A stretch of 64,000 nt of DNA from an uncultured Lachnospiraceae bacterium (GCA_902779305.1 CACZBD010000013.1:1-64000); one strand, 5' to 3'. Positions 27,169 to 35,844 are shown, numbered from the stretch's first letter. Made by a program: numbers and translations. The notes: generated from the letters alone by a model not told the origin.

Positions 27169-28116
27169 ATGATTGAGATTGGTGTACAATCACAGAATAT
27201 TGTCTATGATGAGAATCCCTCTGAAGGCTTTGAACGAATGAAAAGAGCAGGCTTTACATGCTGTGACTTCAGCCTGAATGAGTATCTGCTCAACAAAGCT
27301 CTGTACCGCGGAGAACTGAATTCATTCTTTGATAATTCGGATTCCGAACTGGAGGCGCATTTTCGCCCGCATAAAGAAGCGGCAGAAAACAACGGTATCA
27401 GAGTTCACCAGATGCATATGCCTTATCCTCTTTTTGTGCCGGAGACGAAACCGGAGCATAAGGACGTAAACAGATATCTATGGGACGTTGTGGCACCAAA
27501 GAGTCTGAAGGTCTGTGCGTTTTTTGACTGTAAATATATCGTTGTCCACGGCTTCAAACTTAAAAAGTATTACGGGTCCGAGGCGGCTGAGTGGGCGGAA
27601 ACCGAGCGCTTTTTTGAATATCTTGCACCCATGGCCAAAGAGATGGGGATCACGATGTGCATGGAGAACATTTACAACAATCTGGGGGGACATATTGTTG
27701 AAGGACCCGGGTGTGATGCGGCCAAAGCAACTGAGCGAATCGACAGGATCAATGACAAATACGGTGCGGAAGTGCTTGGATTCTGTTTTGATACAGGGCA
27801 TGCCAATATCGCAGGGCTGGATCTGGAACGGTTTGTCAAGACGCTTGGCAGCAGGCTGAAGGTTCTTCATATCCATGATAATGACGGGGAAAGAGATCTG
27901 CACCAACTCCCGTTTACATTTACAAAACTTCGGGAAAACAAACCGTCTACGGATTGGGAAGGATTTATCCGCGCACTGCGGTCCATCGGATTTGACCGGG
28001 TATTAAGTTTTGAAACGGCACCGGTTTTAAAATCGTTCCCGACGCCCCTGCGCGATGATGCATTACACATGATCGCCCGGATCGGGCGGTACTTTGCGGA
28101 TGAGTTGTCAAAATAA
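27169..28116 (+). CDS. Sugar phosphate isomerase/epimerase (TIM barrel)
   Basis: A 315-residue xylose isomerase-like TIM barrel with an intact metal site: MENIYNNLGGH (Glu), CFDTGHANIAG (Asp and His), LHIHDNDGERDLHQLPF (His, Asp, His) and LSFETAP (Glu). Family members isomerise or epimerise keto/aldo sugars and inositols using a divalent metal. A paralogue with a degraded site lies immediately upstream; the pair may form a catalytic/non-catalytic complex. GGAGG precedes the ATG. The substrate is not determined. Confidence 0.83.
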   Translation: MIEIGVQSQNIVYDENPSEGFERMKRAGFTCCDFSLNEYLLNKALYRGELNSFFDNSDSELEAHFRPHKEAAENNGIRVHQMHMPYPLFVPETKPEHKDVNRYLWDVVAPKSLKVCAFFDCKYIVVHGFKLKKYYGSEAAEWAETERFFEYLAPMAKEMGITMCMENIYNNLGGHIVEGPGCDAAKATERIDRINDKYGAEVLGFCFDTGHANIAGLDLERFVKTLGSRLKVLHIHDNDGERDLHQLPFTFTKLRENKPSTDWEGFIRALRSIGFDRVLSFETAPVLKSFPTPLRDDALHMIARIGRYFADELSK

Positions 28117-28167
28117 CGGAAGATGCCATGATTTTGATATCATAAAAGACATGGAAGAGGATTACAC

Positions 28168-28893
28168 ATGAACATCTGGGCACACAGGGGATGCAGTCAG
28201 AACTATCCCGAAAACACATTGCTTTCATTTGAAAAAGCTGCAGCGATCAAAGGTTTGTGCGGTATCGAACTGGACATCCAGCTGACTAAAGACGGACAGA
28301 TGGTGGTCTGCCATGATGAAAAGGTGGACAGAACCACGAGCGGGATCGGATACATCAAGAATTATACGTTTTCCGAACTTCGAAATCTGGTAATCGGTGC
28401 AGCGGATGGGTCCGTGTGGAAAATTCCGACGATGGAAGAGGTTCTGGACCTTTTGAGAGAGCCTATGAAGAATGGGCTGAAACTGAATATCGAACTGAAG
28501 AACAGTCTGGTGGATTATCCGGGTATGGAAGAAAAGATCGTGGAACTGATCCATGCAAGAGGCCTTCAGAATCGTGTGGTTTATTCTTCCTTTTCCGCTA
28601 AATCCGTGGAAAAGATCCGTTCATTGGATGCGGACGCGGAAACCGGCATTCTGGATACGAAAGTTTCCGACTGTCTGTATAAACTTCGAGGAGGAACGGG
28701 AGCGAATGCCCTGCATCCTTACTGGAAGGGAATCGACCTGCCGCCGGAGGAACTGAAGGGATATACGGTTCGCGCATGGTTTTCGGGCCATTTATATCCT
28801 GAGAAACCAAATGGCAACCGCCTGGATCTTGCGGCTTTGGAGAAACAGGGCATTACGGATGTATTTCTGAATGAGCCGGAAGCGTACCTGTAG
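28168..28893 (+). CDS. Glycerophosphodiester phosphodiesterase (GDPD)
   Basis: A 241-residue cytoplasmic GDPD-family enzyme with the complete signature: WAHRGCSQNYPENTLLSFEKA at the N-terminus, GIELDIQLTKDG and VCHDEKVDRTT (catalytic His/Glu/Asp cluster), and KLNIELKN. It hydrolyses glycerophosphodiesters to glycerol 3-phosphate plus an alcohol. In this island it could recycle or edit glycerol-phosphate substituents, or feed glycerol 3-phosphate to the CTP-dependent enzymes. There is no signal peptide. An AGAGG site precedes the ATG. Confidence 0.87.
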   Translation: MNIWAHRGCSQNYPENTLLSFEKAAAIKGLCGIELDIQLTKDGQMVVCHDEKVDRTTSGIGYIKNYTFSELRNLVIGAADGSVWKIPTMEEVLDLLREPMKNGLKLNIELKNSLVDYPGMEEKIVELIHARGLQNRVVYSSFSAKSVEKIRSLDADAETGILDTKVSDCLYKLRGGTGANALHPYWKGIDLPPEELKGYTVRAWFSGHLYPEKPNGNRLDLAALEKQGITDVFLNEPEAYL

Positions 28894-28915
28894 AAAAGGT
28901 ATGTAAGCCGGAACA

Positions 28916-28957
28916 GAAAATGGACCACTGACCCCGTCCCCAAGGGCTCATTTGGGG
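28916..28957. repeat. REP-like palindromic element, left-arm copy
   Basis: AAAATGGACCACTGACC continues into the core CCCCGTCCCCAAGGG (28932-28946) and then GCTCATTTGGGGA. The 15-base core recurs at 39948-39962, where the right arm GGGACCATTTT is preserved instead. Together the halves imply a full-length palindrome with ends AAAATGG and CCATTTT. Such extragenic palindromes are often associated with REP-associated tyrosine transposases; no transposase gene is in the window. Confidence 0.6.
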
Positions 28958-29007
28958 ATGATTTATGCGGGAGAATGGTATATGATGGTGAAGGGAAGGA
29001 CCGGAAT

Positions 29008-30039
29008 ATGAAAATCGCGTTTTATGACACCAAAGAATATGATCAGAACTCATTTTTGAAGGCGAATGCCGACGGAAGATATGAGTTTTGTTTTTTTGAC
29101 ACCAGGCTGACGAAGGAAACCTGCAGGCTTGCACAAGGGTGTGACGTGGTCTGCGTTTTTGTCAATGACGAGGTGACCGGAGAAGTGATCGACGAGCTGG
29201 TGAAAATGGGCATCAGGCTCATCGCCCTTCGCTGTGCAGGGTACAACAACGTGGATATCGAGTATGCGTACAAGCGGATCCACGTGGTCCGTGTGCCGGC
29301 CTATTCGCCCTATGCGGTCGCGGAACACGCCATGGCATTGCTTCTGACCTCGATCCGCAGGATCCACAAAGCATATATCAGGACCCGTGATTTTAACTTC
29401 AGCCTTTCCAATCTGACGGGGTTTGATCTGCACGGCAAAACAGCCGGGGTGGTCGGCACCGGAAAGATCGGCAGGATCTTCATGGATATCTGCAAAGGCT
29501 TCGGGATGAACGTCATCGCTTACGATCCGTATCCGGTCGAAAACAGCGGGATCGCCTATGTCAGCCTCGACGAGCTGTTTGAAAAAAGCGATGTGATCTC
29601 TCTGCACTGCCCGCTGACGGCCGAGAACCGGCATCTGATCAATGCATCCTCGATCGCCAAGATGAAAAAGGGCGTGGTCTTGATCAATACTTCCCGCGGC
29701 GCGCTGATCGATGCGGAAGCGCTGCTGTCAGGGATCAAGGAGCGGCAGATCGGCGCCGCCTGTCTGGATGTTTACGAAGAGGAATCCAACGTCTTCTTCC
29801 ATGATTTTTCCGGCCATATCGTGGATGATGACGTGCTTGCAAGACTGATCTCCATGCCGAATGTCATCGTGACATCCCATCAGGCCTTTCTGACGGCGGA
29901 AGCGCTTGCCAACATCGCGGATACAACGCTTGAGAATATTGAAAACTTTTTCAGGGACGGGACCTGCAAGAACGAGATCTGCTACAAATGTCCGCAGGTG
30001 AACACCTGCAGGCAGGAGCATAACGAGAAATGCTTTTAA
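29008..30039 (+). CDS. ldhA: D-2-hydroxyacid dehydrogenase (D-lactate dehydrogenase-like)
   Basis: A 343-residue NAD-dependent D-2-hydroxyacid dehydrogenase, closest in pattern to fermentative D-lactate dehydrogenase (pyruvate + NADH to D-lactate). Features are RLIALRCAGYNNVD, VPAYSPYAVAEHAMALLL, the NAD-binding VVGTGKIGRIFMDICKGFG, NTSRGALIDAEALL, LDVYEEESNVFFHD and the catalytic His region TSHQAFLTAEAL. A C-terminal Cys-rich tail (CYKCPQVNTC) is unusual and could bind metal or form a redox switch. The ATG at 29008 has GAAGGGAAGGA upstream; an in-frame upstream ATG at 28975 is rejected. It is metabolically separate from the glycan genes. The REP-like element just upstream suggests a recombination border. 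Confidence 0.87.
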   Translation: MKIAFYDTKEYDQNSFLKANADGRYEFCFFDTRLTKETCRLAQGCDVVCVFVNDEVTGEVIDELVKMGIRLIALRCAGYNNVDIEYAYKRIHVVRVPAYSPYAVAEHAMALLLTSIRRIHKAYIRTRDFNFSLSNLTGFDLHGKTAGVVGTGKIGRIFMDICKGFGMNVIAYDPYPVENSGIAYVSLDELFEKSDVISLHCPLTAENRHLINASSIAKMKKGVVLINTSRGALIDAEALLSGIKERQIGAACLDVYEEESNVFFHDFSGHIVDDDVLARLISMPNVIVTSHQAFLTAEALANIADTTLENIENFFRDGTCKNEICYKCPQVNTCRQEHNEKCF

Positions 30040-30056
30040 GCCGGTAGAGAGGATCC

Positions 30057-31817
30057 ATGGAACTTTACGAATTATATGTAAAAATCACAGCCCTTCTGAA
30101 CGATCTGCAGGAAATGATCCTGTGGTTTCGCATGCAGAATTTTAACCGTGCGGAGCGCCTGTTTGCGGACTGGAGCAAACGGTACGGGATCGTGATCTCG
30201 CAACTTTCTGCACGGAAGGAAGAACTGAACGCAGTTTCCGCATTACAGGCCGGTGAAGGGGCATGTCTGATCGATGAGACACAGATCCTGACGCAGCTGC
30301 AGACGCTGATGAATGCGATGGAGCAGAAGGACTATGTGCTCATGGCGGATCTGATGCAGCTGCAGACCGTGACGTTTTTGGAAGCGGTACAGAATACCAT
30401 AAGAATGATGTTTTCAGACGCATCTTCCGGGGCGGTGCAAGCGCTTTCGGAAGAGGAATTTACGGATGTCATGCTGCGTATGCAGGGCGCATCCTGTGAA
30501 ACGGACGGGCGGATCTACCGGCTCGAGCCCACAAATTCCGGCGATCTTACCCTGTCCGTTACCGATGAAGACGGAACCTTTTACCTGCACAGCAACGCAA
30601 ACCCTGCTAATGAAGGCAATCTGTTTGCGCTGCAGTATTATGAAGAAAACAAACCCGCCTACGCGGTATACGGCTTGGGGCTCGGCTATCATGTCCTTGC
30701 ACTTTGCAAACTGACCCGCGGTCTGGTTCCGGTCACAGTATATGAGAACGATGCCAATCTCATCGATCTGGCACGCGAAGTGACGGATTTTGCGCCTTAT
30801 GAGGGCGACAATTTAACGATCGTGCATGATCCGATGCTCACGCAGTTTGCGGAGGCAATCTCGCAAAACGGCAGTGCCATGGTGCAGCCGGCCATTCATT
30901 ATCCTTCCGTCCGTCTGATCCGTGACCCGGGGCTGAAGAACCGCGTGATGCAGATCTTCGTGCAGGACAGTTCCGTGCGCAACCAGATCGGAGAGATGCT
31001 TGCAAACTTCCGCTACAACACCATGCACAGTGCAGGGCTTGTGGATTCGCTTTCCGTAAAAGTCAAGGGCCGCGATGTGATCCTCGTGGCAGCAGGGCCT
31101 TCGCTTGATGTCAATGTGGAGCTTTTGCGTCCGCTGATCGGGACAAAGGACGAAAACACGGATCCGGCTTTGTCCTGCGTATATACTGAAGAAAACCGAC
31201 CGCTGGTCATATGCGTCGGTACCGCATTCCGGAAACTTCTTGCCATGGGGATGAAGCCTGACTATGTGGCTTTTCTGGATGCTTCGGTCCGGATCCGCGG
31301 ACAGATCAACGGCGTGGAGGATGTGAAGGTGCCTGCCCTGATCGGGTCCACCGCCACTATGAAGATCACGAAAGACTATGCGGGGGAAAAATACCTCATC
31401 TGCCAGCAGGGATTTGACGCTTCGGAAACCTTTGCCAGAGAACACGGCGGAAGGATTTATGAAAGCGGCGGGTCGGTGACCACGATCGCGCTCGATGTTG
31501 CAAAACAGCTTGGCGCAAGAAGGATCATTGCGATCGGGCTGGATCTTGCGTATACCGGCATGAAACTTCATGCAAACGGCGCCGGAAACAGCAAGGTCTT
31601 AAGCGATACGGAAGGGCTGGTTCCGGTGACGAGCCTTGGCGGCGGCACAGTCTATACCACGCAGGCCATGCAGATGTATATTGAGTGGATCGAGGACTAT
31701 CTGAAACGTCATGCGGATGACGGGACGGTCTTTATCGATGCGACAGAAGGCGGCGCAAGGATCAGGGGCATGCGGACCATGTCTTTGAAAGGCGCGTTGT
31801 TTCCGGAACAACTTTGA
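30057..31817 (+). CDS. maf: Second Maf/DUF115 flagellin-modification protein
   Basis: A 586-residue Maf-family protein. The N-terminal 120 residues form a helical region (LYELYVKITALLNDLQEM, FNRAERLFADW). YAVYGLGLGYHVLALCKL follows, then the DUF115 core VAAGPSLDVNVELLRP (about residue 345), GGSVTTIALDVAKQLGA, IGLDLAYTGMKLHANG and FIDATEGGARIRGM. It transfers a nonulosonic acid to flagellin in current models. It is longer at the N-terminus and clearly diverged from the first Maf at 401; two Mafs could use different sugars or flagellin sites. The CMP-nonulosonate synthetase gene follows 24 bases downstream, providing the activated donor. Confidence 0.87.
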   Translation: MELYELYVKITALLNDLQEMILWFRMQNFNRAERLFADWSKRYGIVISQLSARKEELNAVSALQAGEGACLIDETQILTQLQTLMNAMEQKDYVLMADLMQLQTVTFLEAVQNTIRMMFSDASSGAVQALSEEEFTDVMLRMQGASCETDGRIYRLEPTNSGDLTLSVTDEDGTFYLHSNANPANEGNLFALQYYEENKPAYAVYGLGLGYHVLALCKLTRGLVPVTVYENDANLIDLAREVTDFAPYEGDNLTIVHDPMLTQFAEAISQNGSAMVQPAIHYPSVRLIRDPGLKNRVMQIFVQDSSVRNQIGEMLANFRYNTMHSAGLVDSLSVKVKGRDVILVAAGPSLDVNVELLRPLIGTKDENTDPALSCVYTEENRPLVICVGTAFRKLLAMGMKPDYVAFLDASVRIRGQINGVEDVKVPALIGSTATMKITKDYAGEKYLICQQGFDASETFAREHGGRIYESGGSVTTIALDVAKQLGARRIIAIGLDLAYTGMKLHANGAGNSKVLSDTEGLVPVTSLGGGTVYTTQAMQMYIEWIEDYLKRHADDGTVFIDATEGGARIRGMRTMSLKGALFPEQL

Positions 31818-31841
31818 TCATAAGAAAGCGGTGACAGATTT

Positions 31842-32912
31842 ATGAAAGACAACTCCATCTTGGCGATCATTCCCGCAAGAAGCGGCTCCAAGAGCGTGAT
31901 CGACAAAAACATCCGTGAGATTGACGGCAAGCCGATGCTAGCCTATTCGATCGGTCATGCTAAACAGTCGAAGCATATCGGCCGCGTGATCTTAAGCACG
32001 GATTCCGAAAAATATGCGCAGATCGGGCGGGAGTACGGCGCTGAAGTGCCGTTCTTAAGACCTGCGGAGTATGCGACGGACACGGCGCTTGATTTTGACG
32101 TATTTTATCATGCATTGACATGGCTGAAAGAACAGGAAGACTATGTGCCGGAGCTTGTCGTACAGCTTCGCCCGACCTATCCGGTAAGGAATGTTGACGA
32201 CATTGACAATATGATCGAGCAGATGCTTGCGGATCCTTCGATCGATTCCATGCGCTGCATCGCGCCGGCCGGCGAAGTCGCGCATAAAATGTGGCTGCTC
32301 GGAGAAGACATGGCGCATGATCTGTCCGATCCGTCAAAAGGCTTTACGCCCCAGGCGGGAAAGGCTGTTCCGATCCGCGCGCTGTTAACGGACATTCCGG
32401 AAGCCTACAACATGCCCCGTCAGCAGCTTCCGAGGGTCTATTACCAGAATGCCTGCATTGATGTGATCCGCTCGCATGTGATCCTTGAAGAAAGATCCAT
32501 GTCCGGGAAAAACATACAGGGCTATGTCATGTCAGAGAATTATGACATTGATACAGAAGAGGAATTTAAGCGGGCTGAGGAACGGCTTAAGATCTTAAAC
32601 GGCGGTAAACGCTTTGTATTTGACATTGACGGTGTGATCGCGGGATTTCGGAAAGGCCTTGATTATGACAGTGCCCCGCCGAATGAACCTGTGATCAAAG
32701 TCGTCAATAAGCTTTATGACCTTGGAAACGAGATCATATTGCATACGGCCAGAGGCTATGTGACCGGGATCGACTGGTCGGAGCTTACCAGAAAGCAGAT
32801 GGAAGACTGGGGCGTCAAATATCACGAACTGCATTTTGGCAAGCCGAATGCGGATTATTATGTGGATGACAAGTCTCTGGATCTGCAGAGGCTGCTGGAT
32901 TATTTCGGTTAG
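31842..32912 (+). CDS. neuA: CMP-nonulosonate cytidylyltransferase fused to HAD-like phosphatase
   Basis: A 356-residue fusion. The first 235 residues are an acylneuraminate cytidylyltransferase, which activates nonulosonic acid with CTP: LAIIPARSGSKSVIDKNIRE (nucleotide-binding loop), MLAYSIGHAKQS, VVQLRPTYPVRNVDDID. The last 105 residues are a HAD-like, capsule-phosphatase-type domain with FDIDGVIAGFRK (DxD nucleophile), ILHTARGYVTGIDW and FGKPNADYYVDDKSL. Such phosphatases may dephosphorylate a sugar 9-phosphate before activation. The ATG has a GCGGTGAC-type site. With the NeuB at 2284 it gives two of the steps for nonulosonate supply; the earlier steps are not in this window. Confidence 0.87.
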   Translation: MKDNSILAIIPARSGSKSVIDKNIREIDGKPMLAYSIGHAKQSKHIGRVILSTDSEKYAQIGREYGAEVPFLRPAEYATDTALDFDVFYHALTWLKEQEDYVPELVVQLRPTYPVRNVDDIDNMIEQMLADPSIDSMRCIAPAGEVAHKMWLLGEDMAHDLSDPSKGFTPQAGKAVPIRALLTDIPEAYNMPRQQLPRVYYQNACIDVIRSHVILEERSMSGKNIQGYVMSENYDIDTEEEFKRAEERLKILNGGKRFVFDIDGVIAGFRKGLDYDSAPPNEPVIKVVNKLYDLGNEIILHTARGYVTGIDWSELTRKQMEDWGVKYHELHFGKPNADYYVDDKSLDLQRLLDYFG

Positions 32913-32921
32913 GAGAAGAGC

Positions 32922-34043
32922 ATGGCAGAGTTTGATTATCTGATCGTGGGCGCGGGTCTGTACGGTGCGGTATTTGCGCATGAGATGCAGAAAAAAGGCA
33001 AAAAATGCCTGGTGGTCGATAAGAGAGGGCACATCGGCGGAAACGTGTATACGGAAGATGTGGAAGGCATCCAAGTACACCGCTACGGCGCGCATATTTT
33101 TCACACGAGCGACAAAGAGGTGTGGGACTATGTGAATGGTTTTGCGGAGTTCAACCGTTATACCAATTCGCCGGTTGCAAGATACAAAGATGAGCTCTAT
33201 AACCTTCCTTTTAACATGAACACGTTTTATGCGCTCTGGGGCGTGAAGACGCCGGAGGAAGCAAGGGCAAAGATCGAGGAGCAGAAAGCGGAGGCCGCTT
33301 TGCAAAAATCACGGGATGGGGGGCATGAGCCCGCAAATCTCGAGGAACAGGCGATCGCGCTGATCGGCAGGGACATTTACGAAAAACTGGTCAAGGGCTA
33401 TACCGAGAAGCAGTGGGGGAGAAGGGCGACCGAACTCCCGCCGTTTATCATCAAGCGTCTGCCCGTGCGGTTTACTTTTGACAATAACTATTTTAACGAC
33501 AGGTATCAGGGGATCCCGATCGGCGGCTACACGGCCATGATCGAAAAGATGCTTGAAGGCAGTGAGGTCCGTTTGAATGTGGATTATCTGGAAAACAGGG
33601 CAGAACTGAACGCGCTTGCCGATCGTATCGTATACACCGGCATGATCGATGCGTTCTTTGATCACCGCTTCGGGTATCTGGAATACAGGTCGCTGCGTTT
33701 TGAGACGGAGATCCTGAATATGCCGAATTTCCAGGGCAATGCCGTTGTCAACTATACGGAATATGAGGTCCCTTACACGCGGATCATCGAGCATAAGCAC
33801 TTTGAATTCGGCACACAGGACATGACGGTCATCACCAGAGAATATCCGGCCGCCTGGAAGCAGGGCGACGAGCCGTATTATCCGATGAATGATGAGAAGA
33901 ACATGAAACTCTACGAAAAATACAGGGAGCTTGCCGAAAAAGAAGAGAGGGTGAAGTTCGGCGGCAGGCTCGGGGAATATAAGTATTACGATATGCACCA
34001 GGTGATCCGGCGTGCGCTCGATGATTCCTGTGCAGAAGCATGA
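32922..34043 (+). CDS. glf: UDP-galactopyranose mutase
   Basis: A 373-residue flavoenzyme that interconverts UDP-galactopyranose and UDP-galactofuranose. The FAD-binding fold begins YLIVGAGLYGAVFAHEMQKK; RYGAHIFHT, NRYTNSPVARYKDELYNLPF, GYTEKQWGRR and RIVYTGMIDAFFDHRFG are all family signatures, and FGGRLGEYKYYDMHQVI is the C-terminal FAD/substrate motif. It suggests galactofuranose in the island's glycan, although no dedicated galactofuranosyltransferase can be named. It is the last + strand gene before the convergent terminator. Confidence 0.93.
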   Translation: MAEFDYLIVGAGLYGAVFAHEMQKKGKKCLVVDKRGHIGGNVYTEDVEGIQVHRYGAHIFHTSDKEVWDYVNGFAEFNRYTNSPVARYKDELYNLPFNMNTFYALWGVKTPEEARAKIEEQKAEAALQKSRDGGHEPANLEEQAIALIGRDIYEKLVKGYTEKQWGRRATELPPFIIKRLPVRFTFDNNYFNDRYQGIPIGGYTAMIEKMLEGSEVRLNVDYLENRAELNALADRIVYTGMIDAFFDHRFGYLEYRSLRFETEILNMPNFQGNAVVNYTEYEVPYTRIIEHKHFEFGTQDMTVITREYPAAWKQGDEPYYPMNDEKNMKLYEKYRELAEKEERVKFGGRLGEYKYYDMHQVIRRALDDSCAEA

Positions 34044-34085
34044 GCTGTTTCTTCTTATATAATATATACGGTATATACTGGCATC

Positions 34086-34121
34086 AAAAAAGCTCATCCG
34101 GTTTCTCCGATGAGCTTTTTT
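34086..34121. terminator. Bidirectional terminator between convergent genes
   Basis: AAAAAAGCTCATC (34086-34098) pairs with GATGAGCTTTTTT (34109-34121) around a CGGTTTCTCC loop. It ends both the glycosylation island (+) and the FliD-like gene (-), whose stop codon (34120-34122) lies in the T-tract. Confidence 0.9.
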
Positions 34122-35418
34122 AGCAGTAACTGGAAAACATCATGCCGCTGTAGTTGCTGGTGATATATGGTGTTGCGAAGTTCTTGCCCGGATTCTTGTA
34201 GGCCACCACGGTTTTTTCGGTGTAGGCCATCGGGTTCAGCGAGATCTGGTTGGTCTTGTTCAGGATGTTTCTTGCGAAACTCTGCATGGTCTTGAAACGC
34301 TCGCCCGCATCCTCTTCCTGCGCGGTCTGTGTCAGAAGACTCTTATCGAGTGTCATCCGTCCGTCTTCTGCGATGTTGACGCCGATCGCTTCGAGTTCGT
34401 TTCCGTAGAGATTCGAGATGTTGCTCATCTCGCCGAGGAGCTTTCCGGTCTGCGGCTGCTTGTCCAGATAGGAAGCCGCTTTATTAAGGAAGGAATTGTA
34501 TCCTTCGATCAGGTGCGTCACATTCTCGGTCAGGGATTCCACATCCGTCTTCAGACCGATGTTTACGGCTTCGCCTTCTTTGCTGATGCCGTTTAAGTGC
34601 AGCTCATAGGTCTTTTCAACGGTGAACTGGTTCGCATATGTCGAACGCTCCTCCCCATTTAATAGGAAGAGAGAGTTGCTGTTTTCCTGTGTGGTTTGGT
34701 TCAGCCCGAAATAATCAACCGCGCCGGTGGTCTTACTGGTCTTGTCATCGGATACGACAAAGAGCGGTTTGCCTTCGATATTGGAACCGGTCTCCACGCT
34801 TTCGAGTTTCAAAGCGATGCGTCCGTTTTCTTCAACGACGGAAGCTTCCAGACCGATGTTGGATTTATTGACCAGACGCGCCAGCTTTTCTTCGATGCTG
34901 CGGTTCGTGTCATTTTCGTTGATGTTGAACTGGAACTCGTAATCGAGGTCTCTTGAGCGTATATCAAAGGAATAGGTATCCGGTCTTAACCCCATTTCAT
35001 TCGGAGGTAAGAAGTTACCAGTGTTCTGCTGCGTTGTTGCCAGCTTCTTCACTTCGATGTCGATGTTGGGCGCAGAATCCTCTTCGCCGACCTCACCGAT
35101 GTAACTTGCGGTGGCTACATCCGGATTGCTGGAGGAAACGGACTTCTTGGAAAGAAGTTCATCACCGTCCACGGAAAGAGAAGAGATCACGTTCTTCAGT
35201 TCCCGGCTTCCCTCTTTAATGCCCACAGCAAATTCTTTTGCTTCATCGCTGTTATCAAGCAAAAACAGAGGTGACTCTTTATTCATTTTAACAATGGAAT
35301 TATAGACGCCGCGAAGTTCGCTCTTCTTATGCGTATCGTAACGGGAATTGGTCCCGTTCGGCGCATACGTCGTCATGAAATGGTTATATACGGTATTCAG
35401 AGCAGTGATGTCTGCCAT
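34120..35418 (-). CDS. FliD-like flagellar cap/hook-associated-like protein
   Basis: A 432-residue secreted-type protein without signal peptide. The pattern resembles flagellar hook-associated protein 2 (FliD): an N-terminal DIEVKKLATTQQNTGNFLP (FliD_N-like 'VxxLAxxQ' motif), TNRSIEEKLARLVNKSNIGL (phrase typical of FliD), LIEGYNSFLNKAASYLDKQ and LEAIGVNIAEDGRMTLD (FliD_C-like). It is shorter and more divergent than standard FliD and contains no obvious C-terminal coiled coil, so it may be a second cap or a flagellin-domain-related adhesin. It has its own divergent promoter and GAAAGGAGGGG ribosome binding site. Flagellar export is inferred from family and the neighbouring flagellin island. 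Confidence 0.55.
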   Translation of the reverse strand: MADITALNTVYNHFMTTYAPNGTNSRYDTHKKSELRGVYNSIVKMNKESPLFLLDNSDEAKEFAVGIKEGSRELKNVISSLSVDGDELLSKKSVSSSNPDVATASYIGEVGEEDSAPNIDIEVKKLATTQQNTGNFLPPNEMGLRPDTYSFDIRSRDLDYEFQFNINENDTNRSIEEKLARLVNKSNIGLEASVVEENGRIALKLESVETGSNIEGKPLFVVSDDKTSKTTGAVDYFGLNQTTQENSNSLFLLNGEERSTYANQFTVEKTYELHLNGISKEGEAVNIGLKTDVESLTENVTHLIEGYNSFLNKAASYLDKQPQTGKLLGEMSNISNLYGNELEAIGVNIAEDGRMTLDKSLLTQTAQEEDAGERFKTMQSFARNILNKTNQISLNPMAYTEKTVVAYKNPGKNFATPYITSNYSGMMFSSYC

Positions 35419-35550
35419 TGTGAGCCCCTCCTTTCTTCCTTGATAGGTCGCTAGCGAATTCAGTTTCGCTCACGGGGGATCCTGTAAAATCAATAGTTCC
35501 GGATCTTTTCCCCGAACGCGCGGGCATAATAAATCTATTTTTATGTCTAT

Positions 35551-35579
35551 ATCTTACTGCTTTCCGTTGTAAAATGCAA
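35551..35579 (-). promoter_or_regulatory. Sigma-A-type promoter for the FliD-like gene
   Basis: Read on the - strand: TTGCAT (35579-35574), a 17-base spacer and TAAGAT (35556-35551). It gives an untranslated leader of about 125 bases before the ATG at 35418. No sigma-D (flagellar) consensus was found, although the gene product looks flagellar. Confidence 0.45.
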
Positions 35580-35621
35580 GCGTTTTCGTTAAAAAAATGT
35601 GGATTTTTCATGATTTTTTCA

Positions 35622-35680
35622 GGGAAAATTGTGGATAACGGGCAGGGACGCACAAGATGTGGTATCCATGTGATTTTCCC
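35622..35680. repeat. Imperfect inverted repeat between divergent promoters
   Basis: GGGAAAAT (35622-35629) and TGGATA (35632-35637) pair with TATCCA (35663-35668) and ATTTTCCC (35673-35680). It is upstream of both promoters and is likely a DNA-level element (binding site or cruciform) rather than an mRNA hairpin. Confidence 0.45.
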
Positions 35681-35815
35681 AAGATCGATCTCATAAAAAA
35701 TATAGCATAAAGATAAAATATTTGAAAGATTCGGTGGCGAAACGGTCCGGTATTGCGGTATCCTTAATGAGGACTGCCGGCCGGGCAGAAATCAAGGAAA
35801 AATCACAGAAAACGG

Positions 35816-35844
35816 TTGACGATACGGGCACCTTGTGCTATAGT
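35816..35844 (+). promoter_or_regulatory. Strong sigma-A promoter of the rpmG-secE-nusG operon
   Basis: TTGACG (35816-35821), a 17-base spacer and TATAGT (35839-35844). Predicted transcription start is near 35851, leaving an approximately 155-base structured leader before rpmG. Confidence 0.78.

Noticed and set aside
30414-31571. Long - strand frames inside the second Maf gene and other island genes
   Set aside because: All overlap well-supported + strand genes and encode His/Arg-rich sequences without domains.
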